Positions 33,870-44,167 of a stretch of DNA of 64,000 nt are shown here, one piece after another; the first letter of the stretch is position 1; every line of letters begins with the position of its first letter. Under the pieces are notes generated by a model, which searched no databases, was not told the DNA's origin, and saw only the letters and a list, made by a program, of their open reading frames with translations. This DNA is from Aquilaria yunnanensis. Lineage: Eukaryota; Streptophyta; Magnoliopsida; Malvales; Thymelaeaceae. The stretch covers positions 8,122,001 through 8,186,000 of the forward strand of contig CM077596.1 of assembly GCA_039654915.1 (NCBI GenBank), written 5' to 3'. Made by a program: the position numbers and the translations under genes.

Positions 33870-34914
33870 TCAATATGGCTTTTACCTATCATAAGTATTA
33901 AATCATAACTTAGAACAATTTTTTCTTTGTTCGGTACTAATGATGAAACATAGTTATTAAGATCACCAACTGAACCATTCCAAGGTGTAATAATAACTTT
34001 TTATTTTAAATTATCAACACTATTGTACATACATTTAAAGTTGTCATAAACTGTATCAAAATATTCAATTGGATTATTTGAGGGTTTAATTAATAAATCT
34101 TTGAGGATTTTAACTCAACCATAATTATCTTCGTCTATATACGTATCAGAATATATTGATTGACTACCACATCCTATTGATAATAGCCAATTATAATTCT
34201 TTTATTTTATTATTTTCACATATACAGGAATTTTAAGTAATCTCGTGATTTTAGTTAACCTATAACTGTATAATATTTCCATAACTATGATCGAGTAATA
34301 CATGTATTAACTATTTCTACGCAATAACCTTTAACAATAACAGGAAGAATATGTCTAAAATCACCTCTTAATAATACAATAGTACCTCCAAATGATTTTA
34401 CTTTGTCTAAATTATTACATGAAAAAATATCTTGGAATGTTCTATCTAATGCTTTGAAACAATAAAGATGAGTTATTGATGCATCATCCTAAATGATTAA
34501 CTTAGTTTTCTTTATCAAATCTGCTAAATGTGCTGTTCCCCCCACCCCCAAGTAATAATAATGAAGTAATGCATGAAGAAGCAACCATAAGCACAATATA
34601 TCCTTTACTATGAATTTTTGAAATTATTGTTTCCTAAAGATATATTTTCTCAGAGCCATCATAACCATAGACAAAAAAAAATAAGCTGCCTACATTGTTG
34701 GAGACTGCATTTATAATAACATTATAATTTTTTAATTGATCTTCATTTAATTTATTATTGAGAGTAAAATGTTGATTACATAAAGTTTTCTTATCATAGA
34801 TTAATTCTTCGAGTAACAAATGATCGGTCAAGTTTCCTATATGTATTCTTTCTGCAATAGGAAGACCAAATTTTGCTAAGGAGGAGTTACTTTTATTAAA
34901 TAATTTCTCCAGTC
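33870..34914 (-). pseudogene. RepHel of Helitron 1, helicase part (block 3 of 3)
   Basis: Minus-strand text continues the gene cut by E3: LSKFGLP-type linker, LLLEELIYDKKTLCNQHFTL, then LNEDQLKNYNVIINAV and Walker A region FFFVYGYDGSEKIYL (34700-34635), in which the GKT lysine-threonine is lost (EKI). Downstream are a Walker B-like IIxDDAS, GGTIVLLRGDFRHILPVI (about 34390-34335), WLLSIGCG (about 34190) and EKIVLSYDL (about 33930). Several stops occur. E3 inserted right after AYGFLGEDKE...CEVGNP in block 2. Confidence 0.8.
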
Positions 34915-34919
34915 CTACT

Positions 34920-35984
34920 TGATGCGGTCCAGAGGTGCGGAGCCAGCATCTGATGCGGTCCGGCTAGGCGGAGCCAGCATCTCCACTGTGTGCAGCGGTG
35001 TGGGCAGCAGGGGGTCCTGAAGGTGCAAGAAGGTACCCTAACAGGGTCACCTTAAGTGGTGCCCGGCAACTTCCTGGTACCGTGCTTGGAGAGGACGGGT
35101 AAGACTTCTGGCACGGGAGAGAGCCTGGAGTGGAGATCCTTCAGGGAGACCTGGCTGAAACACTCAGAAAACAGGGGTTAGGAGGCCCCCAGGGTGGTTT
35201 TCCGGGGGGGAACCTTCAACGCCCAAGTCAATGCTTCGAGAAAGAGAGATACTCAGTAATAAGCACAATGGACTCTTGCCTGGCGTGTCTTTCTGAGGGC
35301 TGAAGGGAGAGTATTCAGGCGGAGATAGGAGAGCGTCCTCTTGCCCTTTTGGTCCTCTGGGCGGAGAACCCCCTGCCTGTGACCATTTCCCTGGTCTATA
35401 AGGGAGGAGATCATTTCAGATTGTGACACGTGTATGGACAGATGGTGTTCATATTTTTGGGCGTGGGGGCCCCTAGTCATCTACAGGCTCCTCGGGCCGC
35501 GAGTCGTAGTAGGTGTAGCCCTGTGTGACAGGACGCATGTTGCAATGGCGTGCCAGAGCGCTTCTGGAGGTGGTGTGCCAGAGCGTGTCTGGAGGTGGCG
35601 TGTTGGAGACGTATGTGAACGGAGTGTCAGAGACTCCTTGATGGCTCTTGCCGTACAACCGAGGTCCCTTTGGTTGATGTCTCCCTTCGGGGTAAGGGGC
35701 CCCTTCCCGGAGTCGGGCTGGAACTTCAGTGTCTACGTCTTCAGGGGGCTTTCTCCCACAGGGGGTGGTTGGTCTTTCTCCCCCGAAGCTGGTTCGGTCA
35801 CCCTCTCGAAGGAGGCGCTGTGCTGGCTCCCGAAGTTGGAATGTGGTGAGCTACCGAGGTCGTGCGCCTTAGGTGTATGACTTCCTTTACTCGGGAGTCC
35901 TTTCCGAGGTCGTATGCCTCAGGTGTCTGGCTCCCTCTTTCCTGTGGTCAGCAGGTGGTCAGGGCGATAGCACTTCGGCTATCA
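34920..35984 (-). repeat. 3' LTR of E3
   Basis: Direct repeat of 41674-42740. The plus-strand left edge has a 31-bp tandem duplication (TGATGCGGTC... at 34920-34950 and 34951-34981), present in both LTRs. A 148-codon ORF (35434-35880) runs inside it and is also open in the other LTR as 157 codons, but it has no known motif and lies mostly in the U3 part. Confidence 0.93.
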
Positions 35985-35998
35985 CATGCCCCCCTTGG
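35985..35998 (-). other. Polypurine tract of E3
   Basis: On the minus strand CCAAGGGGGGCATG directly precedes TGATAGCC of the 3' LTR, as in E2. Confidence 0.8.
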
Positions 35999-36515
35999 AA
36001 AGGCCGAAGTGGAGACTTCGGCAAGTAGTCCTCTTGGTGTCCGTCTATCGTCCAATTGGCAGTTTTGACAGGATGACCCCGTGGACTCCCGGTGGCCCAC
36101 GTGGTAGTATGTCCATTTCGGTCGAACAAGGCGGCACGAAGCCTTGAACCTCGGACCTTATGGATTTACACTCGGAGTATGATGTCGGTTGGGGAGGCAC
36201 TTCGCCTCCTAGGTGATAAGCCTTGTTCAGACAGATGCCATCTATCCATCCTTCGGTGTTCTCGAGATACCCAACTTTTTTATTTTTCCCGCCATAGGCT
36301 AGTGAACCGTCGTGTCTTGAAACTAGTCGTGCCAGTCTTGAGCAGCATGCCCGGCTTTTCTGAATGTCAGAAAACACGTCCTAGTTTTTCGTGACGGGCG
36401 ACATGTGGTAGGCATCAGCTGGGATGGGCACACCTTTTCACGCGCGAGGGGCCATTATGGTGACGTTTTGCCTTCGCGCAGCATTTATAAAGCCCTTTTG
36501 GCTGCCCTTCCTCGA

Positions 36516-36525
36516 TCTATATAAG
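36516..36525 (+). promoter_or_regulatory. TATA box of the E3 antisense gene
   Basis: TCTATATAAG, 293 bp upstream of the antisense ATG at 36809. It lies in the same context (CCTCGATCTATATAAGCC) as the E2 copy (CCTCGGTCTATATATACC). Confidence 0.7.
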
Positions 36526-36808
36526 CCTTCCTCCTGTCATACTCTTCATTTGTGTTTCTTTGCTCTCACTTTGCTGCCGCTTTTTTCTGTGCCTTTTTCT
36601 CCTCTCTTGCAGCGGCTTTAGCGGCGGAGCAATTTCTGGCGATCTTTTACGACGGCGTCCTCAAACCCAGACTTCGACAAGACTTTTGGTGGGTTCTGAT
36701 TTCTAGAGTTCCTTTGGTTTTTGCTTTTCTTTTTGCTTCCCGAAGTCATTTTTCCTCTTTCCGAAATCATTTTTCCCCATTTTTCCGAAGTCATTTTTCG
36801 GTCAACCA

Positions 36809-39313
36809 TGCCTGTTCCCGATAGCTGGCAAGCTCTTATGTCTCACCCTTGTTGCACCACTCCTGAAAAATTAGAAAAGTGGAAGACCAAATTTTTCCTT
36901 CCCTCGTATGCCATCACAAGGTTACCTTGCCTTGGCCAGTTTAGCTTTATGAATCGGGGTGACGAGGTTACCGTTTTCCGAGCCTAACTGAAGGCCGGAC
37001 TTCGGTTTCCTCCTGCGAAGATGATTTGCAACTTTTTCCAATTTCATGGTATAGCCGTGAATCAGCTTCCTCCGAACTCATTTTGCTATTTCAACGCCTT
37101 TCTCTGCATGTGCGGGATCTTCGGGGTAGAACCCCATTTCATCCTGTTCATGCAGTATTATAAGCTCTATTCGGTTTCGAAGGGTGGCTTTTATTTCATA
37201 CTACCTCAGGGATCTGGGAGCAAGAAATTTATGTTCACCTTCGCTACTAAAGATAGCTGGCGAGGGTGGCAAAGGAAGTTCTTCTTCCTGAAGGTGGCGG
37301 AGGCCTAGTCGCACGTCCCGACTAAATGGGCTCGGGGAAAGCTGGAGGCGGATGTCATAGATCCCAGGAAGCTGCTAACTCCCGAGTTGGTGGCGAGGTT
37401 TGGGGACTTTGACAGACGAATCCGTGCTGTCGCCGACTGGGATGCCGAGGTCCCTTCACGCTCTCTCTACCCTTTCCCGATCATGTGGAAACTCATGACT
37501 GAGGATGTCCTTCGGGAGTTGGGGGTGGTTACGGAGCACAAGACGGATCTCGGCATGCCAGCTCCTGCTACCGAGGGGAAGAACTCTTGGCTGGTGAAGC
37601 TCCTTCTGAGCCAGCTTACTTACGAAGCCTTTTGTGAAAGTAAGTTTCTTTCAAAGTTTTTTGAGCATAAGTGCCTGTGGACTTACACTGATTTCTTCCC
37701 TCTTTTTTAGAGATGGGCGACGAGTCTGCCGCCTACTACAGGTCTCTCTTCCTTGGTCAGGCCGAGAAGGGAGAACAAAAGAAGAGGCATAAGGCTTCTG
37801 GGAGCGGATCATCTTCGGCCAAGAAGGCCAAGAAGGACACCCCTCTTCCCCCTCTTGAGGACGTTTCGGAAGTCGGCAATGTTATTACTACTTCCACCAA
37901 GGTTGGCGATGTCATTGAAACTTTTAGAGAGGTTGCAACTTTGTCCCAACTTGAAACTGCCGGGGGGGTTCTTGCCGAGGTGGCCGTTCCTGCCCTTCCG
38001 AGTCCCGCCACGTAGGTGGATTTGTTGGGCTCTTTGGCGGATCTTTCTGCCGAAGATTTAGAACAGCGCCAAAGGGCCAAGGGCAAACATGTTTCTGCCG
38101 ACGTGGAGGAGATCGGTGACTCTGATGACGACTGTGCCAAGGTCGCGCCAGGTTTGCCTCTTTTTCCCTGCAATCAACTTACATTTTTTATAATCAAGGA
38201 ATTTTTACCTGATAAGATGCATGTTTCTTTTTGCAGAGGATCCGGCGCCCCTGGCTTGGAAGATTGAGCACGCTCGAAGGAGGGATCTTCGGGATTCTCA
38301 TGTCCCGAAGGACAAAGTCCCAAGGGAGCCATTCTGGTCTTTCACGGAGGACATGAATCTGTTCTCCGAGGATTGTCGGGAAATGCCTCCCCAAATGGCA
38401 AGGGGCGTGCTTACTCAGGCATCCTTCAAGGCAGTAGCCGAGGAGTGTGCCTCCGAGGATGCCCTTGCTGCAAAAGTTTCCTAGCATGCTGCTTAGGTAA
38501 CTCTTCAGGCTCTTCACTTTTCCTTCCCACTTTTTGCCTAAGTGTTTTTTGGCTTTCCTTGTGCAAATTTCGCTAAGTACCTTCTTTTTTTTTTTACAGC
38601 TTGTGGGGTATAGTGGATAGCTCCGAGCTTGGGCAGCAAAGCAGTCTTCGGCCCGAGCTTGGGTTGAAGAAAAATTGGAGAGGGCCAAAGTTTTTTGTGC
38701 CAACTCTGTGCTGACGAACACCAAGTTGAGCCAAATATGCAAGGAAAAGATTGCCAGTCTTCGGGAGGAGTTCTTGAAGGGCCAAGAGGGGCTCTTGAAG
38801 GATTTTTCCAAGAAGATGTCCGACCTTGGCAACAAATTAATCAGCCTGACTTCGGCCAACAAGACCCTTCAAAAGGAGGAAAAGGAAGGGGAGTCTGCCC
38901 TCCTGGCGAAGGCAATGGCTGAGAATGTTGAACTCCAGGCCAAGGTCGACTTGCTGAAGGAGGGTTCGAAGAAGAAGAAGAAAACCGAGGAGCTGGAGAA
39001 GGAGATTTCTGACCTTCAGCAGGAGGTTTCGGATCTTCAACATGAGGCGGACGAGTTGGACGTTGAAAAAGGCAAAGCCGTCCAAACGTCCAAGGTTGCT
39101 TTTCAGGACGGCTTCTGCCTAGCTCGTCATCAGTTTCTGAAGAAGTATCCGGACCTCGATCCTTCCTTTCTGGCTTCCCTGGATATTCCCGGGGGGCCTC
39201 GATGGATGTGGTCAAGAGTTGAGTTCCTTAACCTGCCGTTTCCTCCTCCTGCACCGAAGGTGGCAGCGAAAGATTCAGGAGCCGAAGCTTCCCATGACGC
39301 CGGGGTTCCTTAG
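36809..39313 (+). pseudogene. Antisense spliced gene of E3 (putative gypsy-type transposon family)
   Basis: Start MPVPDSWQALMSHPCC. Inferred exons: 36809-37639, 37711-38151, 38237-38496, 38600-39313. Introns 71, 85 and 103 bp with GT...AG ends, in the same positions and phases as in E2. Exon 1: FFQFHGIAVNQLPPNSFCYF, GSGSKKFMFTFATKDSWRGW. Exon 2: acidic with a basic stretch KKRHKASGSGSSSAKKAKK, a possible bipartite nuclear signal. Exon 4: coiled coil (EELEKEISDLQQEVSDLQHE) and FQDGFCLARHQFL. Stops: TAA 36985 (CAA in E2), TAG 37306 (TGG in E2), TAG 38013 (TGG in E2), TAG 38482 (GAG in E2), TAG 38494 (CAG in E2), TAG 38618. Otherwise the reading frame is kept over the whole length, while the pol of the same element is destroyed. 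Function unknown. Confidence 0.83.
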
Positions 39314-39734
39314 ATATTCTAGGACCATTGCCTTCTTCTTTTTCTTTGTACTCTTCTTCTTGTGATCTTCTCCTTGTATCAATACCTTCTTCAATGAATT
39401 TTCCTTCATTATTTTGGCTAAGTCTTTTTGAGCAATTTTTGTTTCCCACTTGTCCCAACCACTTTCGGTCAAGGGACTTCGGTACTTTCTTTGGTCATTT
39501 TCGTCGGCCATCCTTCGGGAGGTCTTTCGCAGTTGGCGAAGTTCCCGTAGGCAAAGTTTAGCCTACCCCTTGTCGGCCGTGTTCGGTAGACTTGCCTTCT
39601 TTTGGGCCTATAACCCAACTAACTTCGGAAGGAATAGGAGACTTTCGGGAGTCCATAATTCAGCTTTGTTCGGCGAACGTTCTCAGACTGGGGAAAACTT
39701 TCTGTACTTAGACAAATCTCTGGCTTTCACCATT
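39314..39734. other. Spacer between antisense gene and pol remnant (E3)
   Basis: Tail-to-tail region matching 11114-11546 of E2. T-rich after the antisense stop, possibly with its poly(A) signals. No ORF of note. Confidence 0.5.
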
Positions 39735-41095
39735 TCTTGTCTAAAAATTCTAAGTGTAGAAATTTCTTTAAGGCGCCTGAGTGCCTTGTATTTTTCAGTT
39801 TTCCTTCTTCGGTGTTGTTGAGCTTGTATACTCCCTTTCGGACCTCGTTTAGGACCAAATAAGGTCCTTTCCGTTTGGCCGAAGTACCCCAGAAGACGGC
39901 TTTTCGGGGTTCTAATTCGGCCTTTCGGGGGCGAGGTCTCCTTTTCCTTATTCCTTTTGGCCTATCATGCAGGTTTGCACTTATGGCCATCTTTTGCCAA
40001 AAAGGCTCTTCTTTCGGGCTTGGCTCGTCGGCCATCATTCGCCAAACATCTGTATGATGGCCGAACTACTTCAAATGGATAGTGGCTTCTGTACTGGAGA
40101 TAAGTGACAACTCCTTAGTACAATAGGAAGTTCTCCTGGGCACTTTTCCCTTTGCATCTCTTATAGTCCCTCTTTTATAGCTCTTTTGGCAACTCTACTT
40201 GTCTGTTGCTCGGGGGCTGAGCTAGTGGGCAGGAGTGCCTTTTTTATTCCGAGGTCGGTGACGGATTCTTGAAATCCTCTATCCATAGACTGAAAATCAT
40301 TACTGGCTAGTGTCGTCGTCGGTATGCCAAATCAGCATACTATGTTCTTCTAGACGAACTTTTTGTGCACCTTTTGCCGGCATGGTTGCTAGGAGTTCTG
40401 CCTTACCCCACTCAGTGAAGTAGTCGTCTGCTATTACGTAGAACTTCACATCTTCGGGTGCTATCTGGAGTGGCTCGGTGCAATCTTTCAGAGGTTATCC
40501 GCTCTGAAGGCAGTCTTCGGGTGCTGGCGTGTCTCTGGCCATTTTCACACCTCTTGGACGAATTGTCCTGCACCCATTTTACCGATATATCTTAATAACA
40601 AAATTGCGTACCTTTGCCTGTATAGCTTTTCCTTAATCAAGAAATATCGTCCGGGATGTCTTCGCACTTCCTGCCTCTTCATGAGGATTTTTGGGACTTC
40701 TTTGGTCGCGACATTCCTCTTTATAGGATCTTACCGCGTTTTGTGCGAGGTTATTATACCTAGTGTTGCCATGCTCGGATGGCCCAACGCTTTTGGTAAT
40801 CAAATTTGATCATCTTGGCGGCCTTCTTGCCTTCGGGCTCCTAATGGGGTATCCCAGCGCCCTGATGTTCTGCGCTTGGGGTTCCACTAACAAGGAGTTT
40901 CCACTCTGGATCTACCTTCGCTCTGTCTCCTTTGTTGGTTTCAGCCTTCCTTTCTTCTAGGAATTCGGCAATGCAGTCTACCAGTACCTGGGCGTTCATT
41001 GCCCTTCTAGGCTTATACGTGATGTAGTACTCTCCGAGTTCAATGCCCAATTTCGATAGTCTTTTCCGAATGCTCTACTCTTTCTTCGCGGCGTT
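39735..41095 (-). pseudogene. pol: Pol remnant of E3: RNase H end, second RNase H, integrase
   Basis: Minus-strand text in order: RLSKLGIELGEYYITYKPR and WKLLVSGTPSAEHQGAG (41070-40840; RNase H end and start of the second RNase H), a zinc-finger trace, integrase core traces (VIADDYFTEWGKAELL near 40430), then a clearer C-terminus RPRPRKAELEPRKAVF and GPYLVLNEVRKGVYKLN (39960-39790). The second aspartate block and the glutamate of the DDE triad are not readable. Many stops and shifts. Upstream domains are missing. Confidence 0.8.
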
Positions 41096-41650
41096 GTGTG
41101 GAGGCGGGTCACTTCGGACAATGGTCGTGTCCTGGGAAGTAGAGTCGGCGCCTTCTGCCTGCAAGTCAAGCCGTAAACAACCTCTTGGGGCAATGGGTTT
41201 TGACTTCGTTGCCGAGGAGATGGCGATTTTTTCCTCGGGTGCAGAACTCTTTCGGGAGGGAGGTCTGGGTCATCTCGACCCTGCTTTTCCCGTAGGTCAT
41301 AGTCCGGGGAGCATGGTTCCCGCCGAGGACTCATCCCGTTAATCTCCGTTTTCCCAATTCCTATGAATTGGCATGGGACTTTCCACCCCACGAGGTACTG
41401 ATGAGGAGGGCCTTCGGCCCGAATTTTTGCTACGGCCTTCTTCGGCTTGACTACTGCGTCATTTCGACCATGCCAGGGCATAGGAACTCGCGTAGGAAGC
41501 CTATGGTAATAGTCAGAGGGCGTTCACCCTCGGGCAAGGAAATCTCTGCTGCCATTATTTGGTTGCCCGTTGAATCTCTGGCACGGACGGGGACCTCGGG
41601 AGTTCCCTATCCTTAGAACGCCAAGGTTCAACTTTCGGCAACCTGGGAGT
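41096..41650 (-). pseudogene. gag: Gag N-terminal remnant and deletion junction of E3
   Basis: A basic, proline-rich open stretch (MPWHGRNDAVVKPKKAVAKI at 41481) follows the PBS. It passes directly into RNase H text near 41095 (CATTCGG matches 9281 in E2). Comparison with E2 shows that the rest of gag, protease, RT and the first RNase H half, several kb, are gone. Confidence 0.6.
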
Positions 41651-41653
41651 GAG

Positions 41654-41671
41654 TTCCCACAGACGGCGCCA
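41654..41671 (-). other. Primer binding site of E3
   Basis: TGGCGCCGTCTGTGGGAA on the minus strand, 2 bp after the LTR end CATCA. The first nine bases fit the 3' end of plant tRNA-Asp. The primer is otherwise unassigned. E4 has a near-identical site. Confidence 0.75.
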
Positions 41672-41673
41672 GA

Positions 41674-42740
41674 TGATGCGGTACGGAGGTGCGGAGCCAA
41701 CATCTGATGCGGTACGGTTGGCGAAGCCAGCATCTCCATTGTGTGCAACGGTGTGGGCAGCAGGGGGTCCTGGAGGTGCAAGAAGGTACCCTGACAGGGT
41801 CACCTTAAGTGGTGGCCGGCAGCTTCCTGGTACCGTGGTTGGAGAGGACGGGAAAGACTTCCGGCGTGGGAGAGAGCCCAGAGCGGAGATCTTTCAGGGA
41901 GACATGGCTGAAACACTCAGAAAATAGGGGTTAGGAGGCCCCCGGGGTGGTTTTTCAAGGGGGAACCTCCAATGCCCAAATCAGTGCTCCGAGAAAGAGA
42001 GATACTCAATAATAAGCACAAGGGACTCTTGCCTGGCGTGTCTTTCTGAAGGCTGAAGGGAGAGTATTCAGGCGGAGAGAGGAGAGCGTCCTCTTGTCCT
42101 TTTGGTCCTCCGGGCGGAGAACCCCCTGCCTGTGACCATTTCCATGGTCTATAAGGGAGGAGGTGATCCCTTCAGATTGTGACACGTGTATGGACGGATG
42201 GTGTTCGTATTTTTGGGCATGGGGGCCCCTAGTCATCTACAGGCTCCTCAGGCCGCGAGCCTTAGTAGGTGTAGCCCTGTGTGACAGGACACATGCTGCG
42301 ATGGCATGGCAGCGCGCTTCTGGAGGTGGCGTGCCAGAGCGTGTCTGGAGGTGGCGTGTTGGAGACGTATGTGAACGGAGTGTCAGAGACTCCTTGATGG
42401 CTCTTGCCGTACAACCGAGGTCCCTTTGGTTGATGTCTCACTTCGGGGTGAGGGGCCCTTTCCCGGAGTTGAGCTGGAACTTCAGTGTCTACGTCTTCGG
42501 GGGGCTTTCTCCCGCAGAGGGTGGTTGGTCTTTCTCCCCCGAAGCTGGTTCGGTCACCCTCCCGAAGGAGGCGCTATGCTGGCTCCCGAAGTTGGAATGT
42601 GGTGAGCTACCGAGGTCGTGCACCTCAGGTGTATGACTTCCTTTAGTCCGGAGTCCTTTCCGAGATTGTATGCCTCAGGTGTCTGGCCCCCTCTTTCCCG
42701 TGGTCGGCAGGTGGTCAGGGCGACAGCACTTCGGCTATCA
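41674..42740 (-). repeat. 5' LTR of E3
   Basis: Direct repeat of 34920-35984. It ends on the plus strand at CTATCA, then the duplicated target CTACT. Confidence 0.93.
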
Positions 42741-42745
42741 CTACT

Positions 42746-44162
42746 AACAGGTAGCATTTTAATCTATGTTCTAGTATCATTATTGTACGCAAACCAAGTA
42801 AAAGTTGAATTTTATGTATAATATCATCGGTGAAAATTAAACAATAATTTTAAAGGGTTACCAACTTCACAAAATAATGTAATTATAAGAAACAATTGAT
42901 GTGAATGAGTAGATGTTGCCCAATGCATTAAATCATTTAATGTGACATATCATTCTTTATCTTCACCTAAGAAGCCATAAGCACCGCATGCTTCTCGACA
43001 AGTTAAGTAAAGAACTCTAATCACTGTTCTAATTTCATCACAACTTCTTGAACTTTTAACAATATTCGGTAACATTATTAAATAATAAATGTCTCTACAC
43101 TTGGGTGTATTTATATTATTTGTCTAACACATTGCTACCATTGTTTTCTTGGCCAACGTTTATTTATTTATTTTTATCCTAGATCCACTGTGCTGGAAAT
43201 TCAGAACATATTAAACTATGTGCATCAGGGTTTATAGAATTGGCTTACATCCATTATGTGAACATTGTTTTGTGGATTTTTTTTCCGATTTACAACAAAT
43301 CTGATTTTTTCAAAAAAAGTTGTCTATTTTAAAGGTAAATGTACTAAAAGGCATTCTACAGATGGATCTCAATAATGATGTTCAAATTCTAATAATCTCG
43401 AAATAGCTTCATGAGCTGGAATATACGTACAGTCCAAACTTGTTTGAACTTTATCAACTTTTTTAATTGTCTCTGTTTGTGAAATTGTATTGATTCTTGC
43501 ATTGTCAATTATAAGAACTTGTGCTCTATCAGATCCTTTATTGATATATTTAAAAATATATTTATCATTCGAGTTTTACTACACCATTAAACATTAATAT
43601 GTGCTTGATATTTAATCAATAATTGAAGATTATAGAAATAACAAATTGATTATCCAATTCAATCCTATTTTTAATTGGTCTTTTCCTATACGAACGTCGG
43701 TGATAGATAACAAATCCTTCTTCGTTAACTTAAGTACAATCTATAAATTGTTTTAGCAAATACTTAGAACATCGTTTAATTTTCATGCATGGAGATAAAG
43801 GCTTATCAGGTCTACATGGACTGTGAATTATGAAATTTATAATTATTTCATATGCAAATGGTTAAGTTTCTTTATCAGGAAGTTCGGAACAAATTATTGT
43901 ATCAACTTGTTATGGAGTAAGATTTTTTATCTCAACATCTAACTAAACCAGTATTTGAACATGGGGCAAACCACATTTCTGAAACTCTATGGTATAAAGA
44001 ATTGTCAAAGTAAAAAAAAATTATTGGTTTTTGACAAATTAGCTAATATATAAAAAATACATTACATGATTAAGTTATAATGGTATTATGAAAATTAGAT
44101 TGATAATAAATTCAAATAATGTACCAATTTATAAATAGGAAAATATTGACAAAGAAAATGTC
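42746..44162 (-). pseudogene. RepHel of Helitron 1, Rep part (block 2 of 3)
   Basis: Minus-strand text: YTIEFQKCGLPHVQILV (HUH region, 43995-43945; second catalytic His replaced by Gln, 43955-43957), SELPDKET, IHSPCRPDKPLSPCM, YRKRPIKNRIELDNQFV, then YQAHINV and KYIFKYINKGSDRAQVLI (both Tyr present, about 43575-43520). At the end are YGFLGEDKE, LNDLMHWATSTHSHQLFL and CEVGNP (about 42980-42840). These are diagnostic RepHel blocks. Stops and shifts throughout. The right edge abuts the solo-LTR-like insertion, probably in an intron, since the next coding text resumes cleanly beyond it. Confidence 0.82.
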
Positions 44163-44167
44163 AAACC

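Larger units (their letters stand above)
34920..42740 (-). mobile_element. Tat-lineage element E3 (same family as E2), deleted pol, complete LTRs
   Basis: Two direct LTRs (34920-35984 and 41674-42740, 1065 and 1067 bp, roughly 90% alike by eye) flank a 5.7-kb interior. The ends are TGATAG...GCATCA on the minus strand. A perfect 5-bp target duplication CTACT is present at 34915-34919 and 42741-42745. Minus-strand order: 5' LTR, PBS, gag remnant, RNase H, integrase remnants, then a plus-strand antisense gene, PPT and 3' LTR. Most of gag, all of protease and RT are deleted. The insertion splits the helicase region of Helitron 1. Confidence 0.93.

Noticed and set aside
35434..42636. ORFs of 148 and 157 aa at 35434-35880 and 42163-42636
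   Set aside because: They are the same sequence in the two LTRs of E3; conservation follows from LTR identity, and no domain is visible.
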